Shown here: in pieces, positions 40,015 to 48,184 of the stretch
How the letters are laid out: each line of letters starts with the position of its first letter
How positions within the stretch are numbered: the stretch's first letter is position 1
DNA from: Streptomyces lydicus
Lineage (GTDB): Bacteria; Actinomycetota; Actinomycetes; Streptomycetales; Streptomycetaceae
Direction of reading: 5' to 3'
DNA: 64,000 nt
Assembly (NCBI RefSeq): GCF_000717345.1
Contig: NZ_JNZA01000024.1
Coordinates: 49,165-113,164 of the forward strand
Translations under genes and position numbers: made by a program
The notes under the pieces: generated by a model
Told to the model about the DNA's origin: nothing
Database searches by the model: none
Seen by the model: only the letters and a program-made list of their open reading frames with translations

Positions 40015-41467
40015 CCCCAAGGGCTTCCTTACCCACGAGCGCGAGATCGCCAAGACCCGCCCCGTCGAGGAGCGCGTCAAGGACTGGAACGAGGTCTACC
40101 AGCCCGGCTCCCTGCTGCCGATCATCAGCAAGCAGGCGTCGCGCTGCATGGACTGCGGCATCCCGTTCTGCCACAACGGCTGTCCGCTGGGAAACCTCAT
40201 CCCCGAGTGGAACGACTACGCCTACCGCGAGGACTGGACCGAGGCCAGCGAGCGGCTGCACGCGACCAACAACTTCCCGGAGTTCACCGGCCGGCTGTGC
40301 CCCGCGCCCTGTGAGGCCGCCTGCGTGCTGGGCATCAACCAGCCGCCGGTGACCATCAAGAACGTCGAGGTCTCCATCATCGACAAGGCGTGGGACAACG
40401 GGGACGTCACCCCGCAGCCGCCCGAGCGCCTCTCCGGGAAGACCGTCGCCGTCATCGGCTCCGGCCCGGCCGGTCTGGCCGCCGCCCAGCAGCTGACCCG
40501 GGCCGGCCACACCGTCGCCGTCTACGAGCGCGCGGACCGTATCGGCGGGCTCCTCCGCTACGGCATCCCCGAGTTCAAGATGGAGAAGCGCCACATCAAC
40601 CGCCGCATCGAGCAGATGCGCGCGGAGGGCACCAAGTTCCGTACGGAGGTGGAGATCGGCCGCGACATCGACGCCAAGAAGCTGCGCAAGCGCTACGACG
40701 CCGTCGTCATCGCCGCCGGTGCCACCACCTCCCGCGACCTGCCCGTCCCGGGCCGCGAGCTGAACGGCATCCACTTCGCGATGGAGTACCTGCCGCTCGC
40801 CAACAAGGTGCAGGAAGGCGACCTGACCGTCGCCCCGATCACCGCCGAGGGCAAGCACGTCGTCGTCATCGGTGGCGGCGACACCGGCGCGGACTGCGTC
40901 GGCACCGCCCACCGCCAGGGTGCGGCCTCCGTCACCCAGCTGGAGATCATGGGCAAGCCGGGCGAGGAGCGGAACCCCAACCAGCCCTGGCCCACGTTCC
41001 CGATGCTGTACAAGGTGACCTCCGCGCACGAGGAGGGCGGCGAGCGGCTCTACTCCGTCTCGACCACCCACTTCGAGGGCGACGAGGACGGCAACGTCCA
41101 GTGGCTGCACCTGACCGAGGTGGAGTTCAAGGACGGCAAGCCGGAGCCGAAGCCCGGCACCGAGCGGAAGCTCCCCGCCCAGCTGGTCACCCTCGCGATG
41201 GGCTTCACCGGCACCGACCAGCAGAACGGTCTGGTCGAGCAGTTCGGCCTGGAGCTGGACGCGCGCGGCAACGTCGCCCGTGACAGTGACTTCGCCACCA
41301 ACGTCCCCGGTGTGTACGTCGCCGGTGACGCCGGTCGCGGCCAGTCGTTGATCGTGTGGGCCATCGCCGAGGGCCGCTCCGCCGCCCGCGGTGTGGACCG
41401 TTTCCTGACCGGAGTCAGCGCCCTGCCGGCTCCCATCAAGCCGACGGACCGCGCACTGACCGTGTGA
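40007..41467 (+). CDS. gltD: Glutamate synthase small subunit
   Basis: 486 residues; passes electrons from NADPH through FAD and [4Fe-4S] clusters to GltB. N-terminal Cys motifs C47-C50-C55-C59 ([13 protein letters not shown]) and C98/C102/C106 (CPAPCEAAC), FAD site [17 protein letters not shown] site [10 protein letters not shown], and the final [18 protein letters not shown]. It overlaps gltB by 8 bases, so the two are coupled. A strong hairpin follows 74 bases after the stop. Confidence 0.97.
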   Translation: MADPKGFLTHEREIAKTRPVEERVKDWNEVYQPGSLLPIISKQASRCMDCGIPFCHNGCPLGNLIPEWNDYAYREDWTEASERLHATNNFPEFTGRLCPAPCEAACVLGINQPPVTIKNVEVSIIDKAWDNGDVTPQPPERLSGKTVAVIGSGPAGLAAAQQLTRAGHTVAVYERADRIGGLLRYGIPEFKMEKRHINRRIEQMRAEGTKFRTEVEIGRDIDAKKLRKRYDAVVIAAGATTSRDLPVPGRELNGIHFAMEYLPLANKVQEGDLTVAPITAEGKHVVVIGGGDTGADCVGTAHRQGAASVTQLEIMGKPGEERNPNQPWPTFPMLYKVTSAHEEGGERLYSVSTTHFEGDEDGNVQWLHLTEVEFKDGKPEPKPGTERKLPAQLVTLAMGFTGTDQQNGLVEQFGLELDARGNVARDSDFATNVPGVYVAGDAGRGQSLIVWAIAEGRSAARGVDRFLTGVSALPAPIKPTDRALTV

Positions 41468-41540
41468 GCATCCGTCCCTGATTGTCCCGTACAACGTCGT
41501 ACGGAGGCACGGGAACCGGGCCCTCGGCCCGGCCCCCGTC

Positions 41541-41592
41541 CGCGGCGCCTGTCCCCTCCCCCCGACCGGAGGGCAGGCGCCGCGGGTCTTTT
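41541..41592 (+). terminator. gltBD terminator
   Basis: An 11-bp stem (CGCGGCGCCTG and complement) extended by CCCTCC/GGAGGG pairs across a one-base bulge, followed by GGTCTTTT, a rare U-rich tail. Confidence 0.8.
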
Positions 41593-41726
41593 CGGGAACG
41601 CCCGGGTCCTTCCCGTGGAACACCCCACTCCCTTCGGGAGCGCCCCGGGAATAACCCTTCGCCCCCGCCCCGTTGTGGCCCCGCAGGGGGGTCTTGCGTC
41701 CCCTACGGGATCTGTTCGCCCGCCCC

Positions 41727-42299
41727 CTACGAGCCGCTGCGTTCGGCGGGGTAGCGGCGCCCCAACTGCCGTGCCAGCTCCCGTGCGGGCGCCGGTACGG
41801 CCTGTGCCGGGGGAGTGGCCGGCGGCCGGAAGTCGTGCACCGGTGGGTGCCACGCCCCCAGGTCGATCCGGCGGTCGCTCAGCGGCAGCACCCACCGCGG
41901 GTCGGCGTGCACCCGCAGCACCTGTGCCTCGATCTGTGTCCATGCCCCGTCCGTCACCGTGCGCTCACCGACCCGGCGCGCCTCCAACTGCACCGGGCAG
42001 TGCACCAGTCGGGGCGGCCGTACCAGTTCGGACGGCTCCGTCCACGGTGCGTCCGTCGAGGGCGCCGTGACGCCCGTTGCTTCCTCGGTCCCCGTTGCGT
42101 CCGGCGGCAGATTGAACACCACGTCCGGGCGTACCGCGAGATTCTTGGCGGTGCGCCCGCGGGCCGGCAGCCAGAGGCTGACGACCGGGCCGAGCTCCCA
42201 CCGGATCCGCAGCTCGACCAGGACGAATGTTCCGTCGTCGTTCTCCGTCGACAGCAGCGCCGGGGTGACCGAACTGCTCTTCTCCAGCGCGCTTTTCAT
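41727..42299 (-). CDS. Flavin-reductase-like (split-barrel) protein, divergent
   Basis: A 190-residue protein with the strand order of FMN-binding split-barrel flavin reductases: GPVVSLWLPARGRTAKNLAVRPDVVFNLP, VHCPVQLEARRV, and IEAQVLRVHADPRWVLP, ending DLGAWHPPVHDFR, which resembles the C-terminal end of that family. The usual FMN-binding Ser/Thr motif is not clear, so it may bind another ligand. It is divergent from an ArsR-type regulator across 67 bases containing a perfect palindrome, and is probably its target. TATCCT lies 7 bases before the ATG. Confidence 0.65.
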   Translation of the reverse strand: MKSALEKSSSVTPALLSTENDDGTFVLVELRIRWELGPVVSLWLPARGRTAKNLAVRPDVVFNLPPDATGTEEATGVTAPSTDAPWTEPSELVRPPRLVHCPVQLEARRVGERTVTDGAWTQIEAQVLRVHADPRWVLPLSDRRIDLGAWHPPVHDFRPPATPPAQAVPAPARELARQLGRRYPAERSGS

Positions 42300-42306
42300 G
42301 CCGTTG

Positions 42307-42360
42307 AGGATAGAAGTCGGATGATTCGGTGCTCACCGAAATGTTATCAGAGGTTACTCT
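42307..42360. promoter_or_regulatory. Back-to-back leaderless promoters with central operator
   Basis: Minus-strand -10 TATCCT (42307-42312) and plus-strand -10 TACTCT (42355-42360) flank a perfect palindrome TTCGGTG-CT-CACCGAA (42325-42340). One dimer at this site could repress both divergent genes. Confidence 0.6.
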
Positions 42361-42366
42361 GTGTAC

Positions 42367-43128
42367 ATGAACCGATGGGACGCCGATCAGGAAAGCCTCG
42401 CGGAGACTCCCGACCTCGCCGCCCTCGCGGCGCTGCTCGCGGACCGCACCCGCGCCGCCATCTGCATGGCCCTGCTCGACGGCGGCACCTGGACCGCCGG
42501 TGAACTCGCCGAATACGCCTCGGTGGCGCCCTCCACGACCACCGAACACCTCAACCTCCTGGTCTCCGGCGGCCTGCTCGCCGAGGAGCGTCGGGGCCGC
42601 CGCCGCTACGTACGACTGGCCGGCCCGGACACCGCCGAGACGCTGGAGAACCTCGCCGGGCTGGCCCCCTACCGCCCGGTCCCGATCCGCTCCCTGGCCG
42701 AGGCCAACCAGCGCAGAGCCCTGCACCACGCCCGTACGTGCTACGACCACATCGCCGGCGCGCTCGGCGTCGCCCTGGCCGAGGCGATGACCGAACGCGG
42801 CCTGCTGGCACGGGACTACGGCCTGGTGCTGACCGCCGCCGGCGCCCAGTGGCTGACCGCCCTCGGCATCCCCGACACCGGCCCCTCGGCCGCCCACCGC
42901 GCCCATGTGCGCACCTGCTTCGACTGGACGGTGCGCCGCCAGCACCTCTCCGGCGCGGTCGGCGCCGCCCTCTACCGCCACGCCGTGGACCGCGCGTGGA
43001 TCGTCAAGTCCCCCACCACCCGCATCCTCGGCGTCACCGCGGCGGGCCGGACGGCCTTCCGGGACTGCCTCGGCCTGCCCGAGGAGGCCCTGTTCCCGTC
43101 CTTCACGCCCGCGGCCCCCCGTGGGTGA
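42367..43128 (+). CDS. ArsR-type winged-helix regulator
   Basis: 253 residues: an N-terminal wHTH (about residues 15-80: ALLADRTRAAICMALLDGGTWTAGELAE... STTTEHLNLLVSGGLL, wing RRGRRRYVRLA) followed by about 150 residues with further helix-turn-helix-like segments and Cys/His residues (HHARTCYDHIAG, HVRTCFDWTVRRQHL). This two-part form occurs among actinobacterial ArsR-like regulators annotated as metal or flavin-linked. The ATG at 42367 is chosen because TACTCT lies 6 bases upstream; GTG at 42361 is the alternative. Confidence 0.85.
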   Translation: MNRWDADQESLAETPDLAALAALLADRTRAAICMALLDGGTWTAGELAEYASVAPSTTTEHLNLLVSGGLLAEERRGRRRYVRLAGPDTAETLENLAGLAPYRPVPIRSLAEANQRRALHHARTCYDHIAGALGVALAEAMTERGLLARDYGLVLTAAGAQWLTALGIPDTGPSAAHRAHVRTCFDWTVRRQHLSGAVGAALYRHAVDRAWIVKSPTTRILGVTAAGRTAFRDCLGLPEEALFPSFTPAAPRG

Positions 43129-43179
43129 GGGCCGGGCGCCGGTCCTGCACGGGGCGCGGCCCCACCGGCGGCCCGGCCC
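43129..43179. terminator. Bidirectional hairpin terminator
   Basis: A 15-bp stem (GGGCCGGGCGCCGGT with its complement, one bulged C) right after the ArsR-like stop, facing the PPOX gene. Confidence 0.65.
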
Positions 43180-43247
43180 TCACGGGGCGGATCGTGTGCG
43201 TCAACTGCCGTGTGCCCACCACTCGTTGAGGTGGACCGTGTGCCGTC

Positions 43248-43727
43248 CTACGCGCCGGCGTCGTCCGCCACGAGACGGGCCGGGAAGCCGCCGGTCGCGA
43301 TCGGGCCCCAGCGGACCGGCGTCACCCGGATCAGTGACTTGCCCTGCTTGCGCATGGCTTCCCGGTACTCGTCCCAGTCCGGGTGCTCCCCGGCGATGTT
43401 GCGGTAGTACTCCACCAGCGGCTCGACGGAATCCGGGGCGTCGATCACCTCGGCCTCGCCGTCGATCTGCACCCACGGGCCGTTCCACTCGTCGGACAGC
43501 ACGAGGACGCTGACCGACGAGACCCGGCGGGCGTTACGGACCTTGGCGCGCTCCGGATACGTCGACATCACCAGCCGGCCGGAGTCGTCCACCCCGCAGG
43601 TCAGCGGCGACGCCTGCGGAGTGCCGTCGCCGCGGCGGGTGAGCAGGATCGCGCGGTGACGGGGGCGGACGAACTCCAGCAACTCGAGCAGCTCGACGCG
43701 GTTGTTGGTGGCGATGGAAGGACTCAT
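43248..43727 (-). CDS. PPOX-class F420-dependent oxidoreductase-like protein
   Basis: A 159-residue split beta-barrel protein with the family pattern RHRAILLTRRGDGTPQASPL, GRLVMSTYPERAKVRNARRVSSVSVLVL and WVQIDGEAEVID, typical of TIGR03618-like actinobacterial proteins that bind F420 or flavin. The C-terminal region (KQGKSLIRVTPVRWGPIATGGFPAR) fits too. Cofactor preference is inferred from the family. It stands alone, convergent with the ArsR-like gene. Confidence 0.88.
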   Translation of the reverse strand: MSPSIATNNRVELLELLEFVRPRHRAILLTRRGDGTPQASPLTCGVDDSGRLVMSTYPERAKVRNARRVSSVSVLVLSDEWNGPWVQIDGEAEVIDAPDSVEPLVEYYRNIAGEHPDWDEYREAMRKQGKSLIRVTPVRWGPIATGGFPARLVADDAGA

Positions 43728-43802
43728 GCGGCCGAGCGTAGGGCCTGGAGTGCGCTCCAGGCCCGGTCCGCCGGCGGGCGGGCCCGGCCGCGTCGCCGGC
43801 GG

Positions 43803-44291
43803 TCAGCCCTTCAGCAGCTGCTTGCCGGTGGCCGCGTCCACGACCTTGCGGCCGGCCAGCGGGCCCTTGAGCTGGACCTTCACCTTGTCGGTGGCCAGGT
43901 TCTCGGTGCACATCCCCTTGGAGCTCTTCCGCTTGCCCCAGCCGGTCACCACCACCAGGCCCTTGGACTCGTGGCTGCGCGCGCCGAAGTGGACGTCGCA
44001 GGCACTGTGCCCGACGGTCACGGTGATCTCCCGTACGCCGGTGTCCTTCGGACGGTCGGCACCGACCAGCGGCAGCAGCGCCTGCTGCCGCCCGTGGACC
44101 GGCGACACCTTGGGCCAGTCCCGCACTATCTGGTCCGCCCGCTGCTCGAAGGCGTCCGGCTTCTTCGGCGGCGGGGCGCTGCCCACGGTCTGCTGCTTCT
44201 GGCCGCAGCCGGTCAGCGCGACGGCGCCGGAAACCGCCAGCGTCAGCACGGCGGCGAGCGTACGGGTGCGGGAGAGGTGGGATCCTCGCAT
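43803..44291 (-). CDS. Lipoprotein of unknown function
   Basis: A 162-residue protein with a signal peptide (RTRTLAAVLTLAVSGAVA) and lipobox LTGC at about residues 26-29, so it should be diacylated by the Lgt encoded in this window. The mature part has two Cys residues (HSACDVHFG, KGMCTEN) that may form a disulfide, and no domain I recognise. An AAGGAGG ribosome-binding site is 6 bases before the ATG at 44291, which settles the start against longer options. Confidence 0.82.
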   Translation of the reverse strand: MRGSHLSRTRTLAAVLTLAVSGAVALTGCGQKQQTVGSAPPPKKPDAFEQRADQIVRDWPKVSPVHGRQQALLPLVGADRPKDTGVREITVTVGHSACDVHFGARSHESKGLVVVTGWGKRKSSKGMCTENLATDKVKVQLKGPLAGRKVVDAATGKQLLKG

Positions 44292-44438
44292 GACATGCCT
44301 CCTTGGTTCGGCTCTGTGACGCACCGGAGGCGGGAGAGGTTCCGCAAGGGGGGATCCGGCCGTATCCCGGGCCTGCACGAGGGGCCGTCGTGCGCTCCGC
44401 CCACGGCGGAAAGCCGGCCGCCGCGGCCCGGGGCCCGT

Positions 44439-44444
44439 TAGCGT
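44439..44444 (+). promoter_or_regulatory. -10 element, leaderless MBL hydrolase gene
   Basis: TAGCGT ends 7 bases before the ATG at 44452. Confidence 0.5.
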
Positions 44445-44451
44445 CCGTGGC

Positions 44452-45186
44452 ATGGACACCCTCACCCGGATCACCCCCACCGTCTGGCAACTCGCCTTCC
44501 CCGTCGGGCACGTCTACATCGTGGCGCTGCCCGACGACGGCTTCGCGCTGGTCGACACCGGCGTCCCGGGCTCCGCCCCCGCCGTACTCGACGCGCTGGC
44601 CCGGATCGGCGGCCGGTCCGGGCAGCTCCGGCAGATCGTGCTCACCCACTCGCACGCCGACCACACGGGCTCCGCGGCCGACCTGGTCGCCGCCACCGGT
44701 GCCCGGGTGCTGGCCGGCGCGCTGGACGCGCCGTACATCCGCGGTACCGCCCCCGAGCCCCCGCCGGTGCTCACCCCCGCCGAACGGCCGCTGCACGAAC
44801 GGATCACGGCGGACTTCGCGGCCGCCGGGGGACCGCCGCCGCGCCCCGTCGAGGTCGATGTCGAGCTGCGTGAGGGCGACACCCTCGACGGCTGGCCGGA
44901 ACCCGTCCGGGTGCTGCACGTCCCCGGCCACACACCGGGCGGCATCGCCCTGCACCTGCCGGGCAGCCGGCTGCTGTTCCCCGGGGACATCATCGGCGCC
45001 GATCCCGCCGGGCACCGGGTGGTCCTCGGGCCGTTCAACGTCGCGCGTGAGGTGGCCGTCGCGTCCTTCCGGCGGCTCGCGGCGCTCGACGACGTGGAGA
45101 CCGTGTGCGTCCCGCACGGCGGACCGGTCGTCGGCCGGGCCCGGGAGGCCCTCGCCGCGGCGACACCGGAGACGGACTGGCTCTGA
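44452..45186 (+). CDS. MBL-fold metallo-hydrolase
   Basis: A 244-residue metallo-beta-lactamase-fold protein with the metal motif H66-S-H68-A-D70-H71 (LTHSHADHTGS), further ligands in LHVPGHTPGG and LFPGDIIGAD, and the final Cys-V-PHGGP His. All ligands for a binuclear zinc site are present. The family includes glyoxalase II, lactonases and others; the substrate cannot be assigned. It is divergent from the lipoprotein gene. Confidence 0.92.
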   Translation: MDTLTRITPTVWQLAFPVGHVYIVALPDDGFALVDTGVPGSAPAVLDALARIGGRSGQLRQIVLTHSHADHTGSAADLVAATGARVLAGALDAPYIRGTAPEPPPVLTPAERPLHERITADFAAAGGPPPRPVEVDVELREGDTLDGWPEPVRVLHVPGHTPGGIALHLPGSRLLFPGDIIGADPAGHRVVLGPFNVAREVAVASFRRLAALDDVETVCVPHGGPVVGRAREALAAATPETDWL

Positions 45187-45219
45187 CCGGAGACGGACCG
45201 GCGCTGAGCGGGCGGCGGC

Positions 45220-46266
45220 TCAGCCGGAGTCGCGCGCCGCGACGCGGAAGGTGCCCAGCCGGTGCGTGGCGGGCGGCGTGCCGGGGCTTCGGACCAGCTC
45301 GTCGACCAGTCCGGCGATCCGCTCCGGCGGGGTGATCTCCGCGCGGACACTGGTCAGGCGGGGGCGCAGCAGCCGGCCCAGCAGCAGGTCGTCCGCGCCG
45401 ACCACCGCGACCTCGCCGGGGGAGCGGACGCCGATGGTGTGGCCGGCGTCCTGGAGCGCGCGCATCAGCAGCATCGCGTACTCGTCGTTGTACGCGAACA
45501 CCGCGTCCAGGTTCAGCCGCGGCCAGGCGGCGGCGAGGCGCGCCGCGGACTCCTCGGTGAGGGCGAGGTCGAGCGGGCGCACCTCGGCGTCCGGGTGGGC
45601 GGCGGCCGCGGCCCTTACGCCCGCGAGGCGGGGCTCGGCGTAGGCCGCCAGCCCCGGCTCCGCGGGCAGCACCACACCGATCCGGCGGCGCCCGCCGGCC
45701 AGCAGATGCGCACCGGCCCGCAGTCCGGCCTCGCGCTGGTCGAGCAGGAGGGTGTGGGCGCCGGGCGGCGCCACGGGGCCGTGGGTGAGCACCGCCGCGG
45801 TGCCGGCCCGGCGCAGCAGCGCGACGGCGGGCTCGTCCAGCGGCGGGCCGTGCAGGGTGAGCACGGCGGCCGGCCGCAGCTCGGCCCAGGCGCGGGCGGC
45901 GGCCAGGGGGGAGGCGGCGGGCGCGCCGTGCAGCACACCGGTGTAGCCGAGGGCGTGCAGCGCGGTCTGGAAACCGGCCAGGAAGCGGGTGAGGAGCGGG
46001 CCGAAGACCGGCACCGTGTCGGCGGGCGCGGCCAGCAGCACGATGCTGCCGCGGCCGGCCCGCAGACTGCGGGCCGCGGCGTGCGGGACGTACCCCAGCT
46101 CCTCGGCGGCGGCCCGCACCCGCGCCTGCGCGCGCTCGCCGACCCGCCCGGCGGCCTGCCCGTTCAGGACGTACGAGACGGTCGCGCGGGAGACACCGGC
46201 GCGCCGGGCAACGGCCGCGCTGGTCGGGGGCGTTGGGGTGGCCCGTGGGCCGGCGGGGTCAGTCAT
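45220..46266 (-). CDS. LacI family transcriptional regulator
   Basis: 348 residues. N-terminal HTH (TSAAVARRAGVSRATVSYVLNGQAAGRV, residues 14-41) with the hinge helix AARSLRAGR, then a periplasmic-binding-type effector domain (about 55-345). The DNA-binding part is canonical; the effector domain has many Ala/Arg changes, so the ligand is unclear. An in-frame ATG at 46278 is an alternative start. It is divergent from an alpha/beta hydrolase gene with an ACACGTGT palindrome between. Confidence 0.9.
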   Translation of the reverse strand: MTDPAGPRATPTPPTSAAVARRAGVSRATVSYVLNGQAAGRVGERAQARVRAAAEELGYVPHAAARSLRAGRGSIVLLAAPADTVPVFGPLLTRFLAGFQTALHALGYTGVLHGAPAASPLAAARAWAELRPAAVLTLHGPPLDEPAVALLRRAGTAAVLTHGPVAPPGAHTLLLDQREAGLRAGAHLLAGGRRRIGVVLPAEPGLAAYAEPRLAGVRAAAAAHPDAEVRPLDLALTEESAARLAAAWPRLNLDAVFAYNDEYAMLLMRALQDAGHTIGVRSPGEVAVVGADDLLLGRLLRPRLTSVRAEITPPERIAGLVDELVRSPGTPPATHRLGTFRVAARDSG

Positions 46267-46336
46267 GCTGCTGGGCATCCTCGCACAGGGTTTTTGTCCG
46301 GCGGGCCGGGGCGCGGCACGTTCCCCGCTACCACTG

Positions 46337-46344
46337 ACACGTGT
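46337..46344. promoter_or_regulatory. LacI-type operator core candidate
   Basis: ACACGTGT, an 8-bp perfect palindrome with a central CG as in many LacI-family operators, lies next to TAACGT (46345-46350 area) in the LacI/hydrolase divergent region. Confidence 0.35.
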
Positions 46345-46430
46345 AACGTCGCTCGCGCGGTCCCGGGCCGGGAGGGCGGGCCGGGAAGCGGCGGAAGCCG
46401 GCGCACACCGACCAGGGAGAGGGCACGGGC

Positions 46431-47126
46431 ATGCGGCTGCACACCCATGAATGGGGCACCGGCGAGCGGATCGCGGTGCTGGTCCACGGCATGATGTCCG
46501 ACCACCGCACCTGGCACCGGGTCGGCCCGGCGCTCGCCGGGCGGGGCTACCGCGTGGTCGCCGTCGACCTGCGCGGCCACGGCCTCAGCCCGCGCGGCGA
46601 GTACGGCGCCGAGCTGTTCGCCGACGACCTCGTCGAGACCCTGCCGGCCCGGCCCGAGGTGGTCCTCGGGCACTCGCTGGGCGGCCTCGCGCTCTCCCTG
46701 GCCGTGGAGCGGCTGCAGCCGCGGCGGGCGGTCTACAGCGATCCGGCGTGGTCGCTCGGCCGGGTCGGCCAGCCCGTCGACCCGGCGGTGTTCGTCCCCT
46801 TCAAGACCGCGGACCGGGCGATGGTGGCGGGCTTCAACCCGCGCTGGGACGACACCGACGTCGACATCGAACTCGCCACCCTCGCGCTGTGGGACACCGG
46901 CACCGCCCGGGCGCTGTCCGCCGAGCACCTGCGGGACCGTACGCCCGAGAAGCCGGTGGTCCCCTCGCTGGTGCAGATCGCGGGGGAGGGGTTCCTCTTC
47001 ACCGACGAGGCGGCCGCCGAACTCGCCGCCCGCGGCTTCGAGGTGCGTACGGTGCCCGGCGCCGGCCACACCGTCCACCGCGACGACTTCGACGGCTTCA
47101 TGACGGGGCTGGAGGGGTGGGTGTAG
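46431..47126 (+). CDS. Alpha/beta hydrolase
   Basis: 231 residues with the classic fold: VLVHGMMSDHRTW (oxyanion HG), VAVDLRGHGLSP, the nucleophile elbow GHSLGG with S82, and the catalytic His213 in GAGHTVH. No signal peptide, so cytoplasmic. A GGGAGAGG ribosome-binding site precedes the ATG. It is divergent from LacI and is its likely target. Its 3' end overlaps the convergent regulator gene by 29 bases. The substrate cannot be told. Confidence 0.92.
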   Translation: MRLHTHEWGTGERIAVLVHGMMSDHRTWHRVGPALAGRGYRVVAVDLRGHGLSPRGEYGAELFADDLVETLPARPEVVLGHSLGGLALSLAVERLQPRRAVYSDPAWSLGRVGQPVDPAVFVPFKTADRAMVAGFNPRWDDTDVDIELATLALWDTGTARALSAEHLRDRTPEKPVVPSLVQIAGEGFLFTDEAAAELAARGFEVRTVPGAGHTVHRDDFDGFMTGLEGWV

Positions 47127-48099
47127 CACCCGTTCCGCCGGGCCGCCGCAGCAGCAGGCCGCCCAGCGCGGTGCGCCGGTGGAGCACCGCCCGCCCGGCG
47201 CGGGTGGTGGTGATCAGGCCCGCGCCGCGCAGTGCGGCGGTGTGCGCGGAGGCGGTGGCGTTGCCGACGCCGAGCCGCCGGGCGAGGCCGCTGGTGGTGT
47301 GCTCCTCGGCGAGCAGCAGCAGGATCGTGAAGCGGGTCCGGCCGAGTACGGCGGCCAGCGCGTCGTCCGGGCCGGCCGCTCCGTCCGGTGCGAGCGGCAG
47401 GCCCGGGCCGGCCGGGTAGGTCAGCACGAGGGGGCCGTCGGGCGGGTCGGCGACGAGGGGGTGGCCACCCCAGTGGAAGGTCGGGTGGAGCACCAGGCCG
47501 CGGCCGGCCGGCCGGAGGTCGGCGCGCCCGGGTGCCGCGAACTCCCAGACGCCGTCCCGCAGTCGGCTGCCGGGGACGAGCGCGGTGAGCGCGGCGCCGG
47601 TGCCGTGCTCGGCCACCGTCAGCGCATGGCGGGTGAACTCCTCCCGGTGCAGGTCCTGCACGAGGGGCCAGACGGGGCCGAGCGCGGTGTCGAACGCCGC
47701 CCGCTGGGCGCGGCGCAGCAGCCGCCAGGACGCGGCGTCGCCGCGGTGCAGACCCTGGACCCAGAGCGGGACCGGGCCCGGGTGGCCGGCGTACACCCGT
47801 TCCAACTCGGCGCGCACCAGGGCGGGCCGGGCGGCCCGTACGGACTCCAGGCCCTCCGTCAGGCTGTCGCTGAACACGTCGAGGAACGCGGGGGCCGCCG
47901 CCGCGGGGACCAGGTCCGCCAGCGGATCGGCCGCGGCCGGCAGGGACCGCAGCAGCCGCCGTCGCCAGCGGTCGAAGAGCAGCCCGCCGTCGGGCCGGCA
48001 CATCCTCAACAGGGCCGTGTTCAGCTCCTGGAGCGGGGCCGGCCGGGGCGCGAGGCGGATGTGGGCGAGGTCGGCGGCCGTGAGGTGGATCCGGATCAC
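47098..48099 (-). CDS. DUF5937/ArsR-type transcriptional regulator
   Basis: A 333-residue protein with the wHTH at its C-terminus (about 265-325: GRTRFTILLLLAEEHTTSGLARRLGVGNATASAHTAALRGAGLI... wing), preceded by a long alpha-helical N-terminal domain beginning MIRIHLTAADLAHIRLAPRP, the pattern of actinobacterial DUF5937 regulators. The GTG at 48099 has GGAGGAGA just upstream. It is divergent from a secreted hydrolase gene, with 85 bases between starts, and probably controls it. It overlaps the upstream hydrolase gene tail to tail by 29 bases. Confidence 0.85.
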   Translation of the reverse strand: MIRIHLTAADLAHIRLAPRPAPLQELNTALLRMCRPDGGLLFDRWRRRLLRSLPAAADPLADLVPAAAAPAFLDVFSDSLTEGLESVRAARPALVRAELERVYAGHPGPVPLWVQGLHRGDAASWRLLRRAQRAAFDTALGPVWPLVQDLHREEFTRHALTVAEHGTGAALTALVPGSRLRDGVWEFAAPGRADLRPAGRGLVLHPTFHWGGHPLVADPPDGPLVLTYPAGPGLPLAPDGAAGPDDALAAVLGRTRFTILLLLAEEHTTSGLARRLGVGNATASAHTAALRGAGLITTTRAGRAVLHRRTALGGLLLRRPGGTGATPTPPAPS

Positions 48100-48184
48100 T
48101 GCTCTCCTCCGTGGCGCCGCGCCAGCCTTTCGGGCTGGGCCACAACCTTCGCCCGCGCCCGCCGCCGGACGCCAGCATGCGGGC

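Noticed and set aside
35155..40080. A 1641-codon open frame antisense to gltB
   Set aside because: It mirrors gltB codon structure in high-GC DNA, has no domain motif, and gltB itself has a full set of catalytic motifs.
41593..41726. A short gene between gltD terminator and the flavin-reductase-like gene
   Set aside because: The stretch has small GC hairpins but no start with ribosome-binding site and no conserved motif.
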